Origin: Hanstruepera neustonica | GTDB taxonomy: Bacteria; Bacteroidota; Bacteroidia; Flavobacteriales; Flavobacteriaceae | DNA length: 64,000 nt | Assembly: GCF_002895005.1 (NCBI RefSeq) | Contig: NZ_POWF01000002.1 | Coordinates: forward strand, 310,001 to 374,000 | Direction of reading: 5' to 3' | Part shown: positions 9,216 to 16,899 of the stretch, in pieces | How positions within the stretch are numbered: the first letter of the stretch is position 1 | Layout of the letters: each line of letters begins with the position of its first letter | The notes under the pieces: generated by a model | What the model was told of the DNA's origin: nothing | The model's database searches: none | What the model saw: only the letters and a program-made list of their open reading frames with translations | Made by a program: the position numbers and the translations under genes

Positions 9216-11120
9216 TTACTGTTTTCGTTTTAATGCTATTTTAGATTTATCGTGCCTTATAATATCAAGCCAAAATTTTCTAAAATCCTGATAGTGTTCT
9301 TGATTATAAGTCCCTTTTTTGAGAAGAAATTTTCTTTTAAACATCAATTTATTGGGTTCAACTTCTTTTATTGAATAGGTATATTCTCCAAATTGATTAT
9401 TTATATTGACATCTTCTTGTAAAGATTCCACCTCAAAATTATTTGGAATAGCTATTTCAAATTCATCAATATCTAAAAAACCTCTATCAACTTCGACTGG
9501 ATGCTTTCTGTCATTATATCGAGGTGGAGCATTCATAACTCTATTAAAAGCATTTGGCTGAAATAGCAATCTATTGCCAGATTTTGAAGCATAATTAGAA
9601 GCTTCAACATGAATGTTTTCTGATAACTGAACCTTTGTTTTATCATTAATTATTTCACAATCACCTATGGTCAATCCATTAATATAATCCCAATACTCCT
9701 TAAAATGTAAATCCTTATCCTTATCCGTTTTTCCTAAGACCTTTTCATGTGTGCTGTATTGCGTGCCAGTTGATGTCATTTGAACTGATGCCTTGATATT
9801 TCCAGCCTCATCTAATGTAATTTGCGCATTAGTTTTTAGTAAATTATCATTTGCATTATATACCCTAGTATGCATAACTTGGCCTCCATCAGGTGTTATT
9901 ACAAGAGCATCTCTGTCATCAGTAAAACTAGCGATATGTCCAAATGGGTTTGTTTGACTAGTGCATTCTAACCAAATATCCTCGCCATCTACAGGTAAGT
10001 ATAAAATGGCGTGATTACCTTCGGTAGCCGAAAAATCTTTATCTACATTCACAATATTTCTATCACCATAGATAATAGTATAGTATGATTCTAAACCGAC
10101 CTCCTGCATTAAGGCTTTTGTATAATTTGTGAGTGCTTTACAATCACCATATCCCAATCTGTCAACATCTGAAGCATACATAGGTTTCCATCCTCCTATT
10201 CCAACCTGAACACTAATATAGCGTGTTTTGTTTTGCATATATTCATAGACTATTCTTGCTTTTTCAAGGTCTGTTGTTGAATTAGCTGTGAGGATTTTAA
10301 TTTCATCCTTAATACTTTGTGGTAATTCGGAAGTATTTGAAAGCAATTGATTATTTACCCACATTCCAAATCCTTTCCAGCCATTATTACTTCCTCTCAC
10401 GCCTTCCATTTCAAACTCCGCTAATGCTAATCGTAAATGAGGTGCAAAAGCCCTAAATGACGGCGCATAGGCTTCTGGCTTTAGTGAACTTAAATGAGTG
10501 GCTTTGTAATATGTGTCACCTATTTTTTCAATTTCATAATCTTCAAAATTTAAGGTTTTAATTTTTAAATCTACTCCTGAAGTGTTGACAACTTCATAAT
10601 GCGATTCTTGGGTACTCACAAAATACCCTTCTATAGGCATCCAATCAGGCAAAAATGCCGTTGATTTGAATTGCACCTCTAATTCAAAGTCCACAGTATA
10701 TGGATAACTGATAGGTGTGTAATTTAAATATTTTTGTCTGTTTTCTGAATATAGTGTTCCTCCTGAAACGGCACTAACATCATTAAAATCTTTTTCTTTA
10801 ATTTTTTTTATTTGGTTTCCATTTGCATCATAAATTCTACATTCCATTTTTTTAATGATACGGTTACTATTGTAACCTGCTAAAGCTCTCACGTTAGAAT
10901 CACCATATTCATTTAATACAGTAATAATTCTACGATTCGTATAATAGACATCATTATAATCGGATACTTCCAGTTTTTCACTATTGAAACGAATTACGGC
11001 ATTAGCTTTATTTTTTAAATCCAATGGAATATTGTAAGCATTGAATACGTCCTCATCTTGAGAAAACAAGATAAAAGGGAAACTACATAAAATGAATAGA
11101 ATGAAAAATCTAGAACTCAT
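9216..11120 (-). CDS. DUF3857/transglutaminase-like secreted protein (copy 2)
   Basis: A 634-residue paralog of the next gene with a signal peptide (FFILFILCSFPFILFSQDED). It has the same order: DUF3857 at about 50-250, transglutaminase core at about 280-400 and a beta-rich tail. Here the transglutaminase motif is intact (GYGDCKALTNYTKALMQE, with the nucleophilic Cys and following Asp), and a downstream EGNHAILYLP supplies the expected His. This copy therefore looks catalytically competent where copy 1 does not. A 68-bp gap separates it from dtd, the widest gap in the operon, so an internal promoter is possible. The substrate is unknown. Confidence 0.87.
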   Translation of the reverse strand: MSSRFFILFILCSFPFILFSQDEDVFNAYNIPLDLKNKANAVIRFNSEKLEVSDYNDVYYTNRRIITVLNEYGDSNVRALAGYNSNRIIKKMECRIYDANGNQIKKIKEKDFNDVSAVSGGTLYSENRQKYLNYTPISYPYTVDFELEVQFKSTAFLPDWMPIEGYFVSTQESHYEVVNTSGVDLKIKTLNFEDYEIEKIGDTYYKATHLSSLKPEAYAPSFRAFAPHLRLALAEFEMEGVRGSNNGWKGFGMWVNNQLLSNTSELPQSIKDEIKILTANSTTDLEKARIVYEYMQNKTRYISVQVGIGGWKPMYASDVDRLGYGDCKALTNYTKALMQEVGLESYYTIIYGDRNIVNVDKDFSATEGNHAILYLPVDGEDIWLECTSQTNPFGHIASFTDDRDALVITPDGGQVMHTRVYNANDNLLKTNAQITLDEAGNIKASVQMTSTGTQYSTHEKVLGKTDKDKDLHFKEYWDYINGLTIGDCEIINDKTKVQLSENIHVEASNYASKSGNRLLFQPNAFNRVMNAPPRYNDRKHPVEVDRGFLDIDEFEIAIPNNFEVESLQEDVNINNQFGEYTYSIKEVEPNKLMFKRKFLLKKGTYNQEHYQDFRKFWLDIIRHDKSKIALKRKQ

Positions 11121-11188
11121 TACTGGAAATTATTCCATAAAAATATAATTAATTACAAAAGATTAAGCCAGAAAGTAAAAAAAATAAC

Positions 11189-11641
11189 TTAAATTTTATC
11201 TTTAGAATCAACAATTATGGTCACTGGTCCATCATTCAACAATCCCACTTTCATATCGGCACCAAATTCACCAGATTGCACCTTTTTGCCAAAATCAGTT
11301 TCTAGTTGTTTAATAAAAGTCTCATACAATGGAATAGCCAATTCAGGTTTTGCGGCTTTGATGTAACTGGGTCTGTTTCCCTTTTTTGTACTAGCATGCA
11401 ATGTAAACTGACTAACCACAATAATTTCACCATTCACGTCTAGAATTGATCTATTCATAACACCATTCGCATCAGGAAAAATGCGCATATTAACAATCTT
11501 ATTGGATAACCACTGAATGTCTTCCAATGTATCGTCATCAACAATACCAAGCAATATCAACAGTCCGTTTTGAATATCAGCTATTTTCACATTTTCAACC
11601 GTAACACTGGCTTTTGACACTCTTTGTATAACTACCTTCAT
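11189..11641 (-). CDS. dtd: D-aminoacyl-tRNA deacylase
   Basis: A 150-residue proofreading enzyme that hydrolyses D-aminoacyl-tRNAs (and Gly-tRNA-Ala). The two active-site signatures are present: VSQFTLHAS (SQFTL) and LNDGPVTIIV (GPVT). Length is normal for the family. It overlaps the end of rsgA by 4 bp, indicating co-translation. Its place in an operon that makes Tyr and Phe is suggestive, since D-Tyr-tRNA is the classic substrate, but this is inference. Confidence 0.96.
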   Translation of the reverse strand: MKVVIQRVSKASVTVENVKIADIQNGLLILLGIVDDDTLEDIQWLSNKIVNMRIFPDANGVMNRSILDVNGEIIVVSQFTLHASTKKGNRPSYIKAAKPELAIPLYETFIKQLETDFGKKVQSGEFGADMKVGLLNDGPVTIIVDSKDKI

Positions 11642-12594
11642 AATGATTCATTATCCCAATTATCTGTTCGATAGTTTTCATCTTCACCCTCGAGTATTTG
11701 AATATAACTACGATAACGTGAATACGCAATATCACCATTTTCAAGGGCATCTTTTACAGCACATTTTGGTTCATCAATGTGAATACAATTGTTAAACTTA
11801 CAGTCCTGTTTTAGCGCAAAAAATTCAGGAAAATAATCTCCAACTTCTTCTCGATCCATATCCACCACTCCAAAGCCTTTGATACCAGGAGTATCAATTA
11901 TCTTGGCTCCGAAACTTAAATCAAACATTTCAGCAAACGTTGTGGTATGTTGACCTTGCATATGTTGATTGGATATTTCTTTGGTTTTCAAATCCAGCGT
12001 TGGTTCAATAACATTAACTAAAGTCGATTTTCCAACACCAGAGTGTCCAGCAAACATACTCACCTTATCCTTCATCAAGGCTTTAACTTTATCAATATTT
12101 TTTCCTGTTTTGGCAGAAATACCAATACACTCATAACCAATCTTTCTATAAACATGAGCCAAATATTTTACCTCATCCAATGTGTCACCGTAATAGGAAT
12201 CAACTTTATTAAACAGTAAAACCGTTTTGACGTCATAAGCTTGAGCTGTGACCAAAAAGCGATCGATAAAGCTGGTAAATGTTGGTGGATTGTCAATGGT
12301 AATCAACAAAAATACTTGATCAATATTGGCAGCAATGATGTGGGTTTGTTTCGATAGGTTTACCGATTTTCTTACGATGTAGTTTTCACGGTCGTGAATG
12401 GATTCAATCACACCAGTAACTTCATCATTTTTGGTTTCCAGTTCAAAATCTACAACATCACCAACTGCAATAGGATTGGTACTTTTTATGCCTTTAAGCC
12501 TAAACTTACCTTTAATTCGGCATTGATAACTTGCACCCAATGTTGTTTTTACGGTGTACCAACTTCCAGTAGATTTATAAACAGTTCCTGTCAT
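11638..12594 (-). CDS. rsgA: Ribosome small-subunit-dependent GTPase A
   Basis: A 318-residue circularly permuted GTPase that acts in 30S subunit maturation. The order is an OB-fold at about 1-70, then the G4 motif FNKVD, G1 GHSGVGKSTLVN, G3 DTPGIKGFG, and a C-terminal zinc module with CKFNNCIHIDEPKC. This permuted order (G4 before G1) is diagnostic of the family. It is embedded between the DAHP synthase gene and dtd. Confidence 0.97.
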   Translation of the reverse strand: MTGTVYKSTGSWYTVKTTLGASYQCRIKGKFRLKGIKSTNPIAVGDVVDFELETKNDEVTGVIESIHDRENYIVRKSVNLSKQTHIIAANIDQVFLLITIDNPPTFTSFIDRFLVTAQAYDVKTVLLFNKVDSYYGDTLDEVKYLAHVYRKIGYECIGISAKTGKNIDKVKALMKDKVSMFAGHSGVGKSTLVNVIEPTLDLKTKEISNQHMQGQHTTTFAEMFDLSFGAKIIDTPGIKGFGVVDMDREEVGDYFPEFFALKQDCKFNNCIHIDEPKCAVKDALENGDIAYSRYRSYIQILEGEDENYRTDNWDNESL

Positions 12595-12615
12595 TACTAC
12601 AAAGATGCTAAAATT

Positions 12616-13701
12616 CTAATTAGCATTGATAATCTTCTCCTGATGATTGATAGATTCTTGGTGAACGGCTTTAAAAACTCTTAATATAAATTCTTCACTT
12701 AAATTCTTTTCTTCACCCTGCAATATCATTTTACCCAAAATTTCATTCCAACGTTTGGTTTGTAAAACAGCCACATTGTGAACTTTTTTAAGGGATCCAA
12801 TGTCATCGGCTACCTTCATACGCTTACCAAGTATTTCAATTAGTTGATGATCTATAACATCTATCTGTGTTCGAAGTGTGTTTATCTTATTTTTGAATTC
12901 AGCCGCCTCACCAGTTTCCTTTCTGATTTTTAAGTCGTCCATAAACTGAATAAGTGTGCTCGGTGTAATTTGCTGTGCTGCATCACTCCAAGCATTATCA
13001 GGATCAAAATGCGTTTCTACCATTAAACCATCATAATTTAAATCTAGAGCCGTTTGACATAAATCGAAAATGATATCGCGTCGTCCAGCTATATGAGAAG
13101 GGTCCAAAATAAGGGGTAAATCTGGGAAACGATTTTGTAAATCAATAGGTAATTGCCATTCTGGGTTATTTCTATATCGGGTTTTTTCGTAGGTTGAAAA
13201 CCCTCTATGGATAACTCCTAATTTTTTGACATTGGCTGTATAAAATCTTTCGACAGCTCCCAACCATAAAGCCAAATCTGGATTAACCGGATTCTTGACC
13301 AATACCGTTTTATCCGTCCCCTTTAAGGCTTCAGCAATTTCCTGAACTATAAATGGGCTCACAGTCGTTCTGGCACCTATCCATAGAATATCCACATCAT
13401 GCTGTAATGCCAAATCCACATGATTCGCATTGGCCACTTCCGTGGTAATGAGCATACCCGTTTCTTCTTTTGCTTTTTGCAACCATTTAAGTCCCAATGC
13501 ACCTACACCCTCAAAATTTCCTGGACGTGTTCTGGGTTTCCAGATACCGGCTCGTAAAACCGTAGCATCACTATCTTTTAATTGATGCGCTATTTTTAAG
13601 ACCTGCTCTTCGGTCTCTGCGCTACAGGGACCTGCTATGACCAATGGATGATTCAACCCAAATGCATCTAACCAAGACCTTAATTCCTTTTTGTTTTCCA
13701 T
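12616..13701 (-). CDS. Bifunctional DAHP synthase / chorismate mutase
   Basis: A 361-residue fusion. Residues about 1-265 are a type I-beta (KdsA-like) 3-deoxy-7-phosphoheptulonate synthase, with GPCSAETEEQVL, LRAGIWKPRTRPG, LVKNPVNPD and LILDPSHIAGRRD. Residues about 270-361 are an AroQ-class chorismate mutase (RTQIDVIDHQLIEILGKRM, then KRWNEIL). It therefore catalyses both the first committed shikimate step and the branch toward prephenate. In enzymes of this type the mutase domain commonly mediates feedback inhibition by prephenate. It lies 12 bp after tyrA in the aromatic operon. The symbol is left empty because naming differs between genomes. Confidence 0.95.
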   Translation of the reverse strand: MENKKELRSWLDAFGLNHPLVIAGPCSAETEEQVLKIAHQLKDSDATVLRAGIWKPRTRPGNFEGVGALGLKWLQKAKEETGMLITTEVANANHVDLALQHDVDILWIGARTTVSPFIVQEIAEALKGTDKTVLVKNPVNPDLALWLGAVERFYTANVKKLGVIHRGFSTYEKTRYRNNPEWQLPIDLQNRFPDLPLILDPSHIAGRRDIIFDLCQTALDLNYDGLMVETHFDPDNAWSDAAQQITPSTLIQFMDDLKIRKETGEAAEFKNKINTLRTQIDVIDHQLIEILGKRMKVADDIGSLKKVHNVAVLQTKRWNEILGKMILQGEEKNLSEEFILRVFKAVHQESINHQEKIINAN

Positions 13702-13713
13702 AGTCTTTTTCCT

Positions 13714-14565
13714 TTATTTTATTCCGTTTAATATATCCTTAATATGATTGGTATTTCTCATTTCATTGTAGATTTCATCAAAATCATCATGCTTCATAAA
13801 ATCTTTAAAAGCAGTCAAATTTTGAATATACTCTTCCAAGGTTTCAATAACATTCGTTTTATTTTGTCTAAAAATAGGTGTCCACATGTCAGGTGAACTT
13901 TTTGCCAATCGAACTGTTGAAGCGAAACCACTGCCCGCCAAATCAAAAATATCCCGTTCGTTTTTTTCCTTTTCTATGACTGTTTTTCCAAGCATAAATG
14001 AACTGATGTGTGATAAATGCGACACATACGCAATATGTTTGTCATGGGCTTCAGGGTTCATATAACGAATACGCATACCCATAATTTTAAATATCGCCAA
14101 TGCACGTTCCTGTAACTTGAATGCCGTTTTTTCAACTTCGCAGATAATGTTGGTTTTTCCCTGAAATAGACCTTCCATAGCAGCTTTTGGCCCAGAAAAC
14201 TCCGTTCCAGCAATGGGATGGGTTGCTAAAAAATTTCGGCGTTTGGGGTGGTTAGCAACACTGTTACAAATGGCTGACTTTGTGGAACCGGACTCCATTA
14301 CCAAGGCATCATCTGAAACAGCATCTAAAATTTTCGGAAGCATTTCAACCGTAGCATCTACTGGAATAGACACAATCACAATATCGGCCTGTTTTAAATC
14401 GTTAAACGCCGCTTTCTTGTCAATGATTCCAAGTTCCAAAGCTTCTTCCAGATGACTGTTATTACTATCAATTCCATGAATGGTAATTTCTGGATTGAGC
14501 TTTTTAACATCTTTGGCAATACTGCCACCAATTAAACCAACTCCTATGATATAAATATTCTTCAT
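13714..14565 (-). CDS. tyrA: Prephenate dehydrogenase
   Basis: A 283-residue NAD(P)-dependent enzyme converting prephenate to 4-hydroxyphenylpyruvate for tyrosine. The N-terminal Rossmann motif is IGVGLIGGSIAKD. The substrate-binding His lies in FLATHPIAGTEFSGPKAA, and a further catalytic region is HLSHISSFML. It is monofunctional, with no mutase or ACT domain. It sits 6 bp after the aminotransferase and 12 bp before the DAHP synthase/mutase, giving a complete Tyr branch in one transcript. Confidence 0.95.
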   Translation of the reverse strand: MKNIYIIGVGLIGGSIAKDVKKLNPEITIHGIDSNNSHLEEALELGIIDKKAAFNDLKQADIVIVSIPVDATVEMLPKILDAVSDDALVMESGSTKSAICNSVANHPKRRNFLATHPIAGTEFSGPKAAMEGLFQGKTNIICEVEKTAFKLQERALAIFKIMGMRIRYMNPEAHDKHIAYVSHLSHISSFMLGKTVIEKEKNERDIFDLAGSGFASTVRLAKSSPDMWTPIFRQNKTNVIETLEEYIQNLTAFKDFMKHDDFDEIYNEMRNTNHIKDILNGIK

Positions 14566-14571
14566 ACTTTT

Positions 14572-15714
14572 TTATATTCTGGCTAATGCTTCTTCTAAAT
14601 CATCCGTAGTAGCACACAGTGAAAAACGAATATACCCTTCGCCTTTTGAACCGAAGATGGTACCTGGAGCGACAAAAATGTTTTTGTCCTTAAGTAACAC
14701 ATCAATAAATTCTTCCGATTTTACATAAGCCGGTAATTTTGCCCAAACAAACATCCCTGAGCTATATTTGTCATAAGTACAGTTGAGTGCTTCGGCTATT
14801 TTCCAAACAATTTCACGTCGCTGTTCATAGACATTATTGAGACTGACATACCATAGTTTGGTACACTTTAAAGCTTCTATAGCACCTTTTTGAATACCAT
14901 AAAACATCCCGGAATCCATATTGCTCTTAACTTTTAAAATGGCATTAATGAACTCGGATTTTCCCAAGACCATTCCTACGCGCCATCCAGCCATATTAAA
15001 GGTTTTGCTTAATGAGTTTAACTCCAAACAAACCTCTTTGGCTCCCGAAATGCTAAACAAACTTTTTGGTGAATCATTCAAGATAAAACTATACGGATTA
15101 TCATTGACAAGTAAAATTTGATGCCTTTTTGCAAAAGCCACCAATCGTGTAAAAAAAGCTTCACTAGCCTTTGCTCCTGTTGGCATATGGGGATAGCTTA
15201 TCCACATGAGTTTGACGTTTGACAAATCTTGTTCTTCCAGAGCATCTAAGTCGGGCAACCAATTATTGGAAGCATCCAATTCATAAAAAATGGGTTTGGC
15301 ACCAACCAATTTAGTCACCGATGTATAAGTCGGATAACCCGGATTTGGAATAAGCACACCATCACCTTCATTTAAAAAAGCCATCGAGATGTGCATAATC
15401 CCTTCTTTGCTTCCCATAAGCGGCAATACTTCAGTTGAAGGACTCATATACACATCAAACATATCACGATAAAATGCCACAATAGCCTCGCGCAGTTCCG
15501 GTAAGCCTTGATAACTTTGATATTTATGCGCCTGTTCATCATTCAAACCTTCAACCAAAGCCGAAATGACTTTTTGAGGTGGCTGCAAATCCGGACTACC
15601 AATACCCAAGTTAATAATTGGTTTACCGTTAGCCTTTAAAAAATTGACCTCGCGCAACTTCCTTGAGAAATAGTATTCCTCTACTGATTCCAGTCTATTT
15701 GCAAATTCAATCAT
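14572..15714 (-). CDS. PLP-dependent class I/II aminotransferase, probably the aromatic transaminase
   Basis: A 380-residue fold-type I aminotransferase. The PLP-binding Lys is in LNSLSKTFNMAGWRVGM. NPGYPTYTSV and the C-terminal GEGYIRFSLCA supply the conserved Asn/Tyr and carboxylate-binding Arg. It overlaps the end of pheA by 4 bp and is followed by tyrA, so it most likely transaminates phenylpyruvate and 4-hydroxyphenylpyruvate to Phe and Tyr. Family membership alone would also allow LL-diaminopimelate or aspartate aminotransferase activity. The assignment rests on operon position. Confidence 0.9.
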   Translation of the reverse strand: MIEFANRLESVEEYYFSRKLREVNFLKANGKPIINLGIGSPDLQPPQKVISALVEGLNDEQAHKYQSYQGLPELREAIVAFYRDMFDVYMSPSTEVLPLMGSKEGIMHISMAFLNEGDGVLIPNPGYPTYTSVTKLVGAKPIFYELDASNNWLPDLDALEEQDLSNVKLMWISYPHMPTGAKASEAFFTRLVAFAKRHQILLVNDNPYSFILNDSPKSLFSISGAKEVCLELNSLSKTFNMAGWRVGMVLGKSEFINAILKVKSNMDSGMFYGIQKGAIEALKCTKLWYVSLNNVYEQRREIVWKIAEALNCTYDKYSSGMFVWAKLPAYVKSEEFIDVLLKDKNIFVAPGTIFGSKGEGYIRFSLCATTDDLEEALARI

Positions 15715-16538
15715 GGTTTCGCATTTATATATTCTCCCAATACCTTAAAATGTTCTGTCATTATGGTCATTATGGACTTGGCTTTTTTAAAATGTTTATA
15801 ATCATCAAAAGTAACATCAATAAAAAAAGCATATTTCCAAGGTGTTTCAATTTTAGGCAGGGATTGTATTTTGGTTAAATTCAAATGACAATCACTCATC
15901 ACATTCAACATAGCTGCCAAACTCCCCCTTTTGTGTTCCAACTCAAATTTCAGTGATGCTTTATTTATACGATTTTCAGCAACTTCATGATTTTCTCGTT
16001 TCACTATAACAAATCGCGTTTCGTTATGTTTAATAGTCTGAATACTTTTGGCTACTATCTCTAAACCATATAGTTCGGAAGCTAATTGGCTTCCAATAGC
16101 TGCTATTTTTTTGACTTCAGTATCTGCAATCCGTTTAGCTACTTCGGCTGTATCAATATCTTCTACAAGTTTCATATGCGGGTAGGTCTTAAAAAAATCC
16201 TTACACTGTAGCAGTGCCATTGGGTGTGAACGAACTTCCTCAATTTCTTGTAAAGATTGATTTGGCAATGCCATTAAACAGTGCTGAATATCCAAATAAT
16301 GCTCACCGACAATATGCAAATTATGTGTATCAATCAAAGCATAGTTAGGAATTATGGAGCCTGCAATTGAATTTTCTAATGCCATAACCACAGCATCTGT
16401 TTCATCAGTCAACAAACTTTGAACCGCACTATCAAAAGTCAAACATTCTTGAATGGTAACTTCCTTTCCAAAATATTGATTGGAAACGATATGATGGAAT
16501 GATCCTTTTATACCTTGTATGGCAACCGATTTTATCAT
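15711..16538 (-). CDS. pheA: Prephenate dehydratase
   Basis: A 275-residue enzyme converting prephenate to phenylpyruvate. The catalytic domain covers about 1-180 (IQGIKGSFHH, NSIAGSIIPNY, and NETRFVIVKR with the catalytic TRF). An ACT domain follows at about 190-270 (KFELEHKRGSLAAMLNVMS), the usual Phe feedback site. No chorismate mutase domain is present; that activity is supplied by the downstream fusion. It is the first enzyme gene of the operon. Its ATG lies only 2 nt after the poly-U tract of the attenuator, with no room for a Shine-Dalgarno sequence. Confidence 0.96.
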   Translation of the reverse strand: MIKSVAIQGIKGSFHHIVSNQYFGKEVTIQECLTFDSAVQSLLTDETDAVVMALENSIAGSIIPNYALIDTHNLHIVGEHYLDIQHCLMALPNQSLQEIEEVRSHPMALLQCKDFFKTYPHMKLVEDIDTAEVAKRIADTEVKKIAAIGSQLASELYGLEIVAKSIQTIKHNETRFVIVKRENHEVAENRINKASLKFELEHKRGSLAAMLNVMSDCHLNLTKIQSLPKIETPWKYAFFIDVTFDDYKHFKKAKSIMTIMTEHFKVLGEYINAKP

Positions 16539-16540
16539 GT

Positions 16541-16570
16541 AAAAAAAAAGTCCCGATTTCCATCGAGACT
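16541..16570 (-). terminator. Attenuator terminator of the aromatic operon
   Basis: On the minus strand AGTCTCGAT and ATCGGGACT form a 9-bp stem (one U-G pair) with a GGAA tetraloop, followed by an unbroken run of about nine U. It ends 2 nt before the pheA ATG. A competing antiterminator pairs CGAGAC (16610-16605) with GTCTCG (16569-16564), which is the 5' arm of this stem. The antiterminator is reinforced by TTATAG (16603-16598) pairing with CTATAA (16581-16576). Confidence 0.85.
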
Positions 16571-16597
16571 TATATTTATAGTTTATTCAAAATACAC

Positions 16598-16672
16598 CTA
16601 TAACGTCTCGTTTCTTCTGTAAAAAAAGAAATAATAACCGCTATAGTATGTAAAATTTGAGCTTGTTTTCAT
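16598..16672 (-). CDS. Phe/Tyr-rich leader peptide of the aromatic operon
   Basis: A 24-residue ORF starts ATG AAA ACA and ends with TAG. It contains FTYYSGYYFFFY followed by RRNETL: 4 Phe and 5 Tyr among 24 residues, with six consecutive aromatic codons (YYFFFY). The stop codon lies inside the 5' arm of the antiterminator. A ribosome that finishes the peptide would therefore mask that arm and let the terminator form, whereas stalling at Phe/Tyr codons would leave it free. This is the logic of pheL-type attenuation. It is too short for ordinary gene callers. Confidence 0.85.
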   Translation of the reverse strand: MKTSSNFTYYSGYYFFFYRRNETL

Positions 16673-16683
16673 AATCTGAATAG

Positions 16684-16714
16684 CTAAAGTAACCAATAAA
16701 ATGAAAAAACAAAA
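16684..16714 (-). promoter_or_regulatory. Predicted promoter of the aromatic operon leader
   Basis: On the minus strand TTTTG is followed after 18 nt by TACTTTAG, one mismatch from TAnnTTTG. Transcription from here would start only about 8-10 nt before the leader-peptide ATG, an unusually short 5' end. Confidence 0.55.
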
Positions 16715-16761
16715 TCATTTTTAAAATCTTTCAAAATTATATCGTTTTCGTAGTACAAGGC

Positions 16762-16834
16762 AATAATAGAATTTCTAAATTGAGTGCTCTAAAAAAGAAA
16801 TTCTATTATTTTGGATTCCCGCCTTCACGGGAAT
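16762..16834. repeat. 14-bp inverted repeat plus REP-like palindrome
   Basis: AATAATAGAATTTC (16762-16775) and its exact complement GAAATTCTATTATT (16797-16810) flank a 21-nt loop. Directly after them lies ATTCCCGCCTTCACGGGAAT (16815-16834), a REP-like palindrome followed by GACAA. Related palindromes occur at the metF/metH junction. The whole block lies in the divergent spacer between the aromatic operon and gldA. Confidence 0.7.
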
Positions 16835-16874
16835 GACAATTTCAACGGAATTCTTTTTTTATCGAATTAAATCC

Positions 16875-16882
16875 TATTTTTG
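16875..16882 (+). promoter_or_regulatory. Predicted -7 element for gldA
   Basis: TATTTTTG matches TAnnTTTG exactly and lies 17 bp before the gldA ATG. No clear TTG is seen at the -33 position, so the call is moderate. Confidence 0.45.
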
Positions 16883-16899
16883 AGAAACAATTCACACCT

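Noticed and set aside
16541-16714. T-box riboswitch as an explanation of the pheA leader
   Set aside because: No T-box sequence or specifier-loop fold is seen; the leader ORF with competing hairpins explains the region better.
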